Source: an uncultured Paracoccaceae bacterium | Lineage (GTDB): Bacteria; Pseudomonadota; Alphaproteobacteria; Rhodobacterales; Rhodobacteraceae | NCBI GenBank assembly: GCA_937952085.1 | Contig: CALFYQ010000461.1 | Span: forward strand, 1-21,252 | Direction: 5' to 3' | DNA: 21,252 nt | Shown here: in pieces, positions 15,086 through 21,252 of the stretch | How the letters are laid out: each line of letters begins with the position of its first letter | Position numbering within the stretch: the stretch's first letter is position 1 | Position numbers and translations under genes: made by a program | The notes under the pieces: generated by a model | What the model was told of the DNA's origin: nothing | The model's input: the letters and a program-made list of their open reading frames with translations, nothing else | Databases searched by the model: none

Positions 15086-15379
15086 CTACTCGGCGGCGAG
15101 AAGCGGCTCCCGCCCGGCGGCGAGCCCGGCCTCGCGCAGGAGGCACGCGCAGCGGAGCAGGGATGTGAAGTTCTGCGGTTCGCCTTTGAGTTCAATCACT
15201 TCGCCGTGGAGCTTGGAGAGGAAGGCGGGCGTGGTGCAGCCTTCCTCGGCGGCGATCTCGTCGAGGATCGCCCAGAAGGCGTTCTCGAGACGGATCGAGG
15301 TGCTCTGGCCGTTGAGGCGCAGGCGGCGCGTGGTGAGCTCGTAGCGGGACGGGTCCTGCCCCGCGAAGATTCGGCACAT
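15086..15379 (-). CDS. Ribbon-helix-helix domain-containing protein (PF13467-like)
   Basis: A 97-residue protein with the alphaproteobacterial RHH_4 pattern. It starts MCRIFAGQDPSRYEL, has the DNA-contacting beta strand and helix RRLRLNGQSTSIRLENAFWAILDEIA split over residues 18-43, a second helix, and ends in LLRCACLLREAG. Two cysteines (RCAC) sit near the C terminus. Such proteins are small dimeric DNA-binding regulators of unknown target. The ATG has a strong GGAGGAA ribosome site. It lies downstream of RmuC but behind a 10-bp stem-loop, so it may be transcribed separately. It is upstream of the VOC/GMC operon in the same direction and could regulate it through the dyad at 15044-15061; that is a guess. 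Confidence 0.88.
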   Translation of the reverse strand: MCRIFAGQDPSRYELTTRRLRLNGQSTSIRLENAFWAILDEIAAEEGCTTPAFLSKLHGEVIELKGEPQNFTSLLRCACLLREAGLAAGREPLLAAE

Positions 15380-15436
15380 GGCGTTCCTCCGGTCGCGGGC
15401 GGCGTCTGGCGGCCGCCTCGGTGCGGAATGATGCGC

Positions 15437-15471
15437 CCGGCCCGGCCCCGCGTGAACCCCCGCCGGGCCGG
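15437..15471. terminator. GC-rich stem-loop after rmuC
   Basis: A perfect 10-bp inverted repeat, CCGGCCCGGC at 15437-15446 and GCCGGGCCGG at 15462-15471, with a 15-nt loop. It lies 14 bp past the rmuC stop on the minus strand and 58 bp before the ribbon-helix-helix start. There is no T-tract, so factor-independent termination is uncertain. Confidence 0.5.
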
Positions 15472-15484
15472 CGCCCTGCCCGGA

Positions 15485-16633
15485 CTATTCCGCCGCCCGC
15501 GGCAGGGGGCTGGGCGCCTCGCCCTCGAAGTCGAAGCTTTCGAGCCGCTCGGCCCGCCCGCCGGCCTTCGCCGCGGAGGTCTTGATCCGCTCCACGTCCT
15601 GCCGGGCCTGCTCGAAATGCCGGTCGAGCGCGGCGACGCGCTCGACAAGGCGGCTCACATCGCCGGTCAGGAGCGAAAGTTCCCGCCGGATCGCCCCGGC
15701 CTGCGCCCGCATCCGCGCGTCCTTCAGGATCGCCCGCATCGTGTTGAGCGTCGCCATGCAGGTGGTGGGGGAGACGATCCAGACCCGCCGCGCGAAGCCT
15801 TCCCGCACCACGTCGGCGAAGCCGGAATGGAGCTCGGCATAGACGGCCTCGGAGGGGAGGAACATCAGCGCGCCCTCCGCCGTCTCCTCCGGAATGATGT
15901 AGCGCTCGGCGATGGCGCGGACATGCGCCTGCACCGCCGCGCGGAAGGCGCGGGCGGCCTCCGCCTTCTCCCGCTCCGTCGCGGCGGCCCTGAGCGCCTC
16001 GAAGGCTTCGAGCGGGAACTTCGCGTCCACCGCGATCGGGCCGGGCGGGTTCGGCAGGTGGATCAGGCAATCCGCCCGGCGGCCGTTCGAAAGCGTCGCC
16101 TGCAGCGAATAGGCGTCCGGCGGCAAGGCCTTGGCCACGATGTCGGCGAGCTGGATCTCGCCGAAGGCGCCGCGGGCCTGTTTGTTCGAGAGGATGTCCT
16201 GGAGCGACAGCACGTCGACCGAAAGCTTCTCGATCTTGGTCTGCGCCCGGTCGATGGCGGCGAGCCGTTCCTGCAGTTCGGCGAGGCTCCGCGTCGTGCG
16301 CTGGGAGGCGCCGTGGAGCGTCTCCCCCATCGACTTCTGCACCTCTTCGAGCCGCCGCTCCATCGCCTCGACCATCCGCGCCTGCGCCATCGCCTGCGCC
16401 TCGGAGACATGCCGGAGCCCGCCGGCGAGCTGGTGCTGCCCGGCGTCGAGCGCCTTCACGGCGCCGCCAAGATCGGCCAGCGCCGCGGCCAGCGGCTCCG
16501 CCGCCCGCGCGCCCCGCTTCGCCGCCCGGATCGCCGCAAGAAGGCCGAGGAGGAGGATCAGCGTCAGCGCCCCGCCGGCGAGGAGCGCGAGGCGGAGCGG
16601 CTCGGCGAAGAGCTGGTCGATCTCCGGGCTCAT
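15485..16633 (-). CDS. rmuC: DNA recombination protein RmuC
   Basis: A 382-residue RmuC-family protein. An N-terminal membrane segment (about 13-35, PLRLALLAGGALTLILLLGL) is followed by a coiled-coil-prone region (about 60-135) and the RmuC nuclease-like core. The core contains SNKQARGAFGEIQLADIV, the acidic motif GPIAVDAKFPLEAFEAL, the YIIPEETAEGALMFLPSEAVYAEL block and VWIVSPTTCMATLNTMRAILKD. RmuC limits recombination between short inverted repeats in E. coli. Its ATG overlaps the mutL stop by 4 bp (ATGA) and lacks its own ribosome site, so it depends on mutL translation. The C terminus after about residue 355 is low-complexity. The call is firm; the biochemical role of the family is less certain. 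Confidence 0.95.
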   Translation of the reverse strand: MSPEIDQLFAEPLRLALLAGGALTLILLLGLLAAIRAAKRGARAAEPLAAALADLGGAVKALDAGQHQLAGGLRHVSEAQAMAQARMVEAMERRLEEVQKSMGETLHGASQRTTRSLAELQERLAAIDRAQTKIEKLSVDVLSLQDILSNKQARGAFGEIQLADIVAKALPPDAYSLQATLSNGRRADCLIHLPNPPGPIAVDAKFPLEAFEALRAAATEREKAEAARAFRAAVQAHVRAIAERYIIPEETAEGALMFLPSEAVYAELHSGFADVVREGFARRVWIVSPTTCMATLNTMRAILKDARMRAQAGAIRRELSLLTGDVSRLVERVAALDRHFEQARQDVERIKTSAAKAGGRAERLESFDFEGEAPSPLPRAAE

Positions 16634-18474
16634 CGCCGCGCGAAGAGCTTTTCGATCTCGGCGAGGGAAAGGCTGACCGAGGTCGGCCGGCCATGGTTGC
16701 AGCGGGCGGAGGCCGGCTCCGCCTCCATCTCGCGAAGGAGCGCGTTCATCTCCTCGACGTTCAGCCGCCGCCCCGCCCGCACCGAGCCGTGGCAGGCGAC
16801 GCGGGAGAGGACGGCGTGGAGCTTCGCCTCCACCGCCGAGCTCTCATCCTCCGCCAGCGCGTCCGCCACGTCGCGAAGGAGCGGCGCGGCGGCGCAGCGG
16901 CCGAGGAGCGCCGGCGTCTCCCGCACCAGCACCGCGCCGGCGCCGAAGGGCTCGACCGCGAGGCCGAGCCGCGCCAGTTCCGCTGCCGCATCCGCCACCC
17001 GCGCCGCATCCTCCTCGCCAAGCTCGACGATCTCGGGGAGGAGCAGCGTCTGTCCCGCCGCCCCGCCCGCCGCGAGCGCCGCCTTCAGCTTCTCGAAGAC
17101 CAGCCGCTCATGCGCCGCGTGTGCGTCCACCAGCACGACGCCGGTTTCGGTCTGGGCGAGGATATAGGTTTCGTGGATCTGCGCCCGCGCCGCGCCGAGC
17201 GGGCGGGACAGCGCCTCGTGCGCCGGCGCCTCCGTCGCGGCCGGGGCGGGCGCCGAGGGCGGGAACTGGAAATCGGCCGCCGCCTCGCGGAGCCCGGCCG
17301 AGGGCCTCGCCGGAAGCCGCCAGGAATAGGCGGGCGCCGCCGCCTCGGGCGCGCCGCCGAGCGCGCCGGGCGCAAAGGCGCGGAGCGCGGCTTCCGCCTC
17401 CGGCGCGGCGGTCCGGTGCCCCGCCTCTGCGAGCGCGTGACGGAGCGCCGAGACGACGAGCCCGCGCGCGAGGCCCGGTTCGCGGAACCGCACTTCGGTC
17501 TTGGCCGGGTGAACGTTGACATCAACGCGCTCCGGCTCGCAGTCGAGGAAGAGCGCGGCGGCCGGCCGCCGGTCCCGCGGCAGGAGGTCGGCGTAGGCGG
17601 CGCGGAGCGCGCCGAGGAGGAGCCGGTCCGCCACCGGCCGCCCGTTCACGAAAAGGAACTGCTGCCGGTCGGAGCCGCGGGCGTAGCTCGGCAGCGCCGC
17701 CCAGCCCGAAAGCCGCAGCCCCTCCCGCTCCGCGTCGATCTCGATGGCGCTCTCGGCGAAGTCCCGCCCGAGCACGCGGCGGAGCCGGGCGAGCCGCGCC
17801 GCCGCCTCGTCCCCCGCCTCCGGCTCGGCGCGGAAGATCACGCGGCCCTCGCCGCCGGTGAGGTCGGTCAGGGTAAAGCCGACCCGCGGCGCCGACATGG
17901 CGAGGCGCTTCACCGTCTCGCCGATCGCCTGCGCCTCGGCCCGGTCGGTGCTTAGGAACTTGAGCCGCGCCGGCGTGGCGAAGAAGAGGTCTCGCAGCTC
18001 CGCCTCGGTGCCCGCGCCGCGCGCCGCGGGGCGGACCGGCAGCACGTCCCCGCCCCGCGCCTCGATCTCCCAGGCGCCGTCGCCGCCCCGCGCCCGGCTG
18101 ACGAGCCGGAGCCGGCCCACCGCCGCCATCGAGGGCAGCGCCTCGCCGCGGAACCCGAGGGTGCGGATCGCCAGAAGGTCCTGGCCGTCGGTCTTCGAGG
18201 TGGCGTGCCGGAGCAGGGCGAGCGGCAACTCCGCCGCGCTCATCCCCTCGCCGTCGTCGGAGACGCGGAGCAGCGTCTTGCCGCCATCGGCGAAAGCGAT
18301 CTCGATTCGCCGCGCCCCGGCGTCGAGCGCGTTCTCCACCAGCTCCTTCGCCGCGGAGGCGGGCCGCTCCACCACTTCGCCGGCCGCGATCCGGTTCGCG
18401 GCGGCCTCCGGCAACAGGCGGATTCGCGGCCCGACCGGCTCAGCCCGGCCTATCTTGTGGTCGAGGGCGTTCAT
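16630..18474 (-). CDS. mutL: DNA mismatch repair protein MutL
   Basis: A 614-residue MutL. The GHKL ATPase domain carries RIAAGEVVERPASAAKELVENALDAGA, split across residues 21-47, then DDGEGM and TLGFRGEALPSMAAV. A proline/alanine-rich linker (about 380-430) leads to the dimerisation/endonuclease domain. The endonuclease motif normally DQHA-x2-E-x4-E reads D450-A-H-A-A-H-E456-RLVF-E461, so Gln is replaced by Ala, while the ACHGSVRAG and CNHGRP metal-site motifs are intact. This suggests a nicking-competent MutL of the non-MutH type. The start is uncertain: ATG 18474 gives a family-like N terminus but has no clear ribosome site. ATG 18486 adds four residues behind GGGGGA. It is followed by rmuC with a 4-bp overlap and is divergent from the CYTH-CHAD gene. 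Confidence 0.96.
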   Translation of the reverse strand: MNALDHKIGRAEPVGPRIRLLPEAAANRIAAGEVVERPASAAKELVENALDAGARRIEIAFADGGKTLLRVSDDGEGMSAAELPLALLRHATSKTDGQDLLAIRTLGFRGEALPSMAAVGRLRLVSRARGGDGAWEIEARGGDVLPVRPAARGAGTEAELRDLFFATPARLKFLSTDRAEAQAIGETVKRLAMSAPRVGFTLTDLTGGEGRVIFRAEPEAGDEAAARLARLRRVLGRDFAESAIEIDAEREGLRLSGWAALPSYARGSDRQQFLFVNGRPVADRLLLGALRAAYADLLPRDRRPAAALFLDCEPERVDVNVHPAKTEVRFREPGLARGLVVSALRHALAEAGHRTAAPEAEAALRAFAPGALGGAPEAAAPAYSWRLPARPSAGLREAAADFQFPPSAPAPAATEAPAHEALSRPLGAARAQIHETYILAQTETGVVLVDAHAAHERLVFEKLKAALAAGGAAGQTLLLPEIVELGEEDAARVADAAAELARLGLAVEPFGAGAVLVRETPALLGRCAAAPLLRDVADALAEDESSAVEAKLHAVLSRVACHGSVRAGRRLNVEEMNALLREMEAEPASARCNHGRPTSVSLSLAEIEKLFARR

Positions 18475-18553
18475 GGCGCCAGCCATAGCATGCGGTCCCC
18501 CGCGACGCCACGGAGATTGCCGACGAAGCGGCGGCATGTGAGCATCCATCGCC
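18475..18553. promoter_or_regulatory. Short divergent region between mutL and the CYTH-CHAD gene
   Basis: Only 79 bp separate the two start codons. On the plus strand TTGCCG, 17 bp later GAGCAT, is the only promoter-like pair I find, and it is weak. Neither gene has a clear ribosome site, so leaderless or poorly initiated translation is possible on both sides. Confidence 0.25.
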
Positions 18554-20104
18554 ATGGCCGAGACCGAACTCAAGATCGTGATCGACCGGGAGACCGCCCG
18601 CGACCTCTGGAAGCGGGCCGCCGCCCTCGGCCTCGCCGCCGCCCAGCCCCGCCCGAAGACGCTCCGCTCGATCTATTTCGACGCGCCGGGCCTGCCGCTC
18701 TCGAAGGCCGGAATTGCGCTCCGCCTCCGGCGCGACGGCCGCCGCTGGATCCAGACGGCGAAGGCCAAGGGCGCGCTCCATAGCGGCCTCTCCCGCGTCG
18801 AGGAGGACGAGGCGCCGGCCCCCGGCGGCCGTCTCGACCCGGCGCGAATCGCCGACGAGGGCCTGCGCGCCGACATCGAGGCGGTGACGGCCGTCGCCCC
18901 GCTCGCCCCGGTCTGCGAGACCCGGATCCGCCGCGCCGCCGGCCTGATCGAGGGGCCGGGCGGCCTCAGGGCCGAGCTTGCCGTCGACGACGGGGAGATC
19001 GTCGCCGGCGAGCGGGCGGAGCCCTTCCGCGAGGCCGAGATCGAGCTGAAGGCCGGGCCCGTCGCCGGCCTCTTCGACGTGGCGCTGCGGCTCTTCCCGG
19101 AAGGCGGGCTCCGCTTCTCCCGCCTGTCGAAGGCGGCGCGCGGCCTTCTCCTCGCCGCCGAGGGGCGGATCGAGCCGGCGCCCGGGCCGCGCAACGCCGC
19201 CGCGATCGCGCTCCCGCGCGAGGGGACCGCCGAGGCCGCGGCGCAGGCCTGCCTCCGCGAATGTCTTGGCCAGATCGCCGACAACATGGCCTTCGCCGCC
19301 GAACACGACGCGAAGGAGGGGCCGCACCAGCTTCGCGTCGGGCTCCGCCGGCTCCGCTCCGCGCTCGGGCTCTTCGCCCCGGCGATCGGCGGCGCCGAGG
19401 CGGACCGGCTCGGCGAGGAGGCGCGCTGGCTCGCCGGCGAGGCCGGGGCGCTCCGCGACCTCGACGTGCTGACGGAGGAGATCGTTGCCCCCGCCGCGAA
19501 GGCGACGCCGGAGGAGCCGGGCTTCGCGCCGCTTCTCGCCGCGCTGGAGCGGCGGCGGGTCGAGACCCGCGCGCATCTTCGCGCCGCGCTCCGCAGCGGC
19601 CGGGCGCAGGCCTTCCTCCTCCACCTCGCGCGCTTCGTCGAATGCCGCGGCTGGCTCGACCCTTCGGACCTCTCGCAAACCGAACGGCTCGCCCAGCCGG
19701 CGCCGGCGCTGGCCGATGCGGCGCTCGAACGCGCCTGGCGGCGCGCGGCGAAGCGGGCGAAGGGCCTCGCCGCGCTCGACATCGAGGCCCGGCACGATCT
19801 TCGGAAGGCGCTGAAGCGGCTCCGCTACACCATCGAATTCCTCGCCTCCCTCTACGGCGAGAAGCGCGTCGCGGTCTTCGTGAAGCGGCTGAAGGCGCTG
19901 CAGGATGTCTTCGGCGCCCTCAACGACCACGCGACAGCCGAGGCGACGTTGGCCGGCCGGAACGCTCCCGCCGAGGCGGACGCCGGGGCGCAGCGGGCCG
20001 CCGGGCGGGTGCTCGGCGCCGGCGCCGCGAAGGCCGAGGCGGACTGGGCGAAGGCCGCCGCGCATTGGCGCGCGCTGGCGAAGGAGCGGCCCTTCTGGGG
20101 CTGA
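18554..20104 (+). CDS. CYTH and CHAD domain-containing protein (inorganic triphosphatase-like)
   Basis: A 516-residue two-domain protein. The N-terminal CYTH domain (about 1-200) opens with the tunnel-fold signature ExExK as E3-T-E5-L-K7 and contains charged strands such as IALRLRRDGRRWIQTAKAKG and FREAEIELKAG. The C-terminal CHAD domain (about 215-510) has the basic helical repeats PHQLRVGLRRLRSALGLF and RHDLRKALKRLRYTIEFLASL. CYTH enzymes hydrolyse triphosphates with divalent metal, and CHAD domains bind polyphosphate, so hydrolysis of tripolyphosphate or binding to polyphosphate granules is likely. The arrangement matches YgiF-type triphosphatases. The ATG has no recognisable ribosome site. 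It is divergent from mutL and followed by a promoter-like AT-richer gap. Confidence 0.94.
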   Translation: MAETELKIVIDRETARDLWKRAAALGLAAAQPRPKTLRSIYFDAPGLPLSKAGIALRLRRDGRRWIQTAKAKGALHSGLSRVEEDEAPAPGGRLDPARIADEGLRADIEAVTAVAPLAPVCETRIRRAAGLIEGPGGLRAELAVDDGEIVAGERAEPFREAEIELKAGPVAGLFDVALRLFPEGGLRFSRLSKAARGLLLAAEGRIEPAPGPRNAAAIALPREGTAEAAAQACLRECLGQIADNMAFAAEHDAKEGPHQLRVGLRRLRSALGLFAPAIGGAEADRLGEEARWLAGEAGALRDLDVLTEEIVAPAAKATPEEPGFAPLLAALERRRVETRAHLRAALRSGRAQAFLLHLARFVECRGWLDPSDLSQTERLAQPAPALADAALERAWRRAAKRAKGLAALDIEARHDLRKALKRLRYTIEFLASLYGEKRVAVFVKRLKALQDVFGALNDHATAEATLAGRNAPAEADAGAQRAAGRVLGAGAAKAEADWAKAAAHWRALAKERPFWG

Positions 20105-20213
20105 ACCTCGCCGCTTCTGCCTCCCCGAAAACTGCGAATACCGGCGCTTCATTCAATTTGAGATGATTTGTCGCCAGTAACGAACCGTTAACCACTGATC
20201 GCGGAGACTGACC
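20105..20213 (+). promoter_or_regulatory. AT-richer upstream region of the small ORF/luxR unit
   Basis: These 109 bp, especially 20150-20195, are distinctly AT-richer than the rest of the window and must carry the promoter of the luxR transcript. Candidate hexamers such as TTGAGA (20158-20163) have no well-spaced -10 partner. I find no convincing 20-bp lux box. GGAG at about 20202 is the ribosome site for the small ORF. Confidence 0.35.
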
Positions 20214-20447
20214 ATGCGGCATGGCATTTTGACGCAACTCGCGGCGATCCGTCGCGAAGCGGCGGAGGAAGGCTGCACCGAGCTCGCGGAGGCAGTCGAC
20301 GTCGCGATCCTCGTGGCCGCCAAGGCGCAGATTGATAGCGCCTGCGCCACGATGGACGGGGTTCATGTCGAAATCGAATTCACTGGGCGAGATCGTGGAA
20401 AGGTTGTCACGCATCCCCGATTTGTCGGGGCTTGGCGACGTCATTGA
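20214..20447 (+). CDS. Small hypothetical protein overlapping luxR
   Basis: A 77-residue frame with its own GGAG ribosome site about 8 nt before the ATG. The first 49 codons look coding: third positions are about 80% G or C, and the product is an amphipathic helix-like MRHGILTQLAAIRREAAEEG followed by CTELAEAVDVAILVAAKAQI. From about 20361 the third-position bias collapses to about 40%, where the frame enters the luxR coding region and overlaps it by 83 bp in another frame. Translation of this ORF could therefore couple to luxR, with a tail imposed by the overlap. I do not recognise a family. A false positive is possible. Confidence 0.4.
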   Translation: MRHGILTQLAAIRREAAEEGCTELAEAVDVAILVAAKAQIDSACATMDGVHVEIEFTGRDRGKVVTHPRFVGAWRRH

Positions 20448-21156
20448 GGCGATCCGGGCGACCTACGACGTCGATCACGTCTACTACTACGCCATCTCCC
20501 TCGGGCTCGACGCGCCCTCGCAGAGCGCCGCGACCGGCGGCGGCCTGGTGCGGGACCAGGGCATCTGGCGGCGGGACGGGCGCTCCATCGGCGCCCTCTC
20601 CTACACGCCGGACTGGATCCACCGCTATTTCGAGGCGCGCTACGATGCGATCGACCCGGTGACGGCGAGCGCCGCGCTCTCCTTTGCGCCGGTGGACTGG
20701 GCGGAGCTCGACTGGGGCGCCGCGCCGCGCCGGCGGTTCCGCGGCGAGGCGGGGGAGCACGGCGTCGGCAACCAGGGCTACACGGTGCCGGTGCGCGGCC
20801 CGGGCGGCCAGTTCGCGCTCTTCACCGTCAACAAGGCCTGCCGGCCGGCCGACTGGGCCCGCCTCCTCTGCGACTGGCGCTCCGATTTCATGCTGCTCGC
20901 CCATTACACGCACCAGCAGGCGCTCCGCCTCGCCGGGGTCGCGCCGAAATCTGCGCCGTCGCTTTCGCCGCGGGAGCGGGACGCGCTCTCCCTCCTCGCC
21001 GCCGGGCACGCCCGGGCGCGGGCGGCGGAGCGGCTCGGCATCTCGGAGAACACGCTCCGGGTCTATGTCGACAGCGCGCGCCACAAGCTCGGCGCGCTCA
21101 ACATCCCGCACGCCATCGCGCTGGCGGCGCATCGGGGCGTCATCACCCCGCAATAG
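20365..21156 (+). CDS. LuxR family quorum-sensing regulator (autoinducer-binding domain plus HTH)
   Basis: A 263-residue LuxR-type regulator. The N-terminal autoinducer-binding domain has the hallmark residues W84, Y88, D97, P98 and W112, with exactly the spacing of TraR W57, Y61, D70, P71 and W85, so acyl-homoserine lactone binding is likely. The C-terminal helix-turn-helix has the pattern LSPRERDALSLLAAG, then AAERLGISENTLRVYVDSARHKLGA. The start at ATG 20365 is chosen for a family-like N terminus; an upstream ATG at 20332 in the same frame adds only unlikely residues. No luxI gene is inside the window. It may be an orphan receptor, or the synthase may follow beyond the right edge. Confidence 0.9.
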   Translation: MSKSNSLGEIVERLSRIPDLSGLGDVIEAIRATYDVDHVYYYAISLGLDAPSQSAATGGGLVRDQGIWRRDGRSIGALSYTPDWIHRYFEARYDAIDPVTASAALSFAPVDWAELDWGAAPRRRFRGEAGEHGVGNQGYTVPVRGPGGQFALFTVNKACRPADWARLLCDWRSDFMLLAHYTHQQALRLAGVAPKSAPSLSPRERDALSLLAAGHARARAAERLGISENTLRVYVDSARHKLGALNIPHAIALAAHRGVITPQ

Positions 21157-21252
21157 CCGGCGCGCCGGCGATTCCGATTCTGCCGAACCCCGTTGCGCGT
21201 GTTGAAATAATGCAACGTACGCAGCAACTTAAGTAAAATCTCAGAGCTTTGC
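21157..21252. promoter_or_regulatory. Right-edge intergenic region with palindrome and dyads
   Basis: A perfect 14-bp palindrome GCCGGCGCGCCGGC (21156-21169) starts on the last base of the luxR stop and could be a terminator stem. After it the sequence becomes AT-rich. GTTGC at 21192-21196 is inverted relative to GCAAC at 21212-21216 and 21224-21228. TTGAAA (21202-21207) and TAAAAT (21234-21239) are promoter-like hexamers but 26 bp apart, too far to pair. It probably contains the promoter and operator of a gene beyond the edge. Confidence 0.35.

Noticed and set aside
18475..18573. N-terminal extension of MutL
   Set aside because: It would overlap the divergent CYTH-CHAD start, and the residues do not match MutL N termini.

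Overview
The window is 21.2 kb of very GC-rich DNA, roughly 70% by eye, with coding third positions almost always G or C. Genes are packed tightly and many overlap by 4 bp at ATGA or GTGA junctions. The gene families suggest an alphaproteobacterium, probably near Rhodobacterales or Rhodospirillales: an AHL-type LuxR regulator, a PF13467-type ribbon-helix-helix protein, a MutL/RmuC pair, a CYTH-CHAD protein and a ceramide-type acyl-ACP ligase/reductase pair. This placement is inference. I see no tRNA, rRNA, CRISPR array, insertion sequence or phage gene, and no gene-free stretch longer than about 160 bp, so this looks like chromosomal backbone.

Layout, left to right. (1) 144-2898, minus strand: a fatty acyl-AMP/ACP ligase followed by an extended SDR reductase, the same pairing as aasR-cerR in bacterial ceramide synthesis. 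(2) 3058-6362, plus strand: a glutathione S-transferase, a GMC oxidoreductase and an aldose 1-epimerase in one operon. (3) 6437-7117: an unrecognised protein with a C-terminal membrane anchor. (4) 7209-12414, plus strand: a LysR regulator, then a leader region, then an acyl-CoA dehydrogenase homologue whose active site looks like 3-sulfinopropanoyl-CoA desulfinase, a ThDP-dependent enzyme and a TTC38-type TPR protein, the last three with overlapping ends. (5) 12457-14991, minus strand: a glyoxalase-type VOC protein, a Tat-signal small subunit and a GMC flavoprotein with a likely 3Fe-4S motif, resembling the gamma and alpha subunits of FAD glucose dehydrogenase but without the cytochrome c subunit. 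(6) 15086-18474, minus strand: a ribbon-helix-helix protein, RmuC and MutL. (7) 18554-20104, plus strand: a CYTH-CHAD protein. (8) 20214-21156, plus strand: a small ORF overlapping a LuxR-type AHL-responsive regulator, followed by an AT-richer, dyad-containing stretch at the right edge that probably starts a new regulatory region.

The most interesting place is 8083-8160, between lysR and the desulfinase-like gene. The Shine-Dalgarno of the desulfinase gene is buried in a perfect 9-bp hairpin. The same anti-SD strand can pair instead with an upstream copy of the SD hexamer. Both structures lie inside a 14-codon leader ORF whose stop overlaps the downstream ATG. This looks like translational control of an operon that may handle an organosulfur acyl-CoA, with a ThDP enzyme and a TPR protein as undescribed partners.
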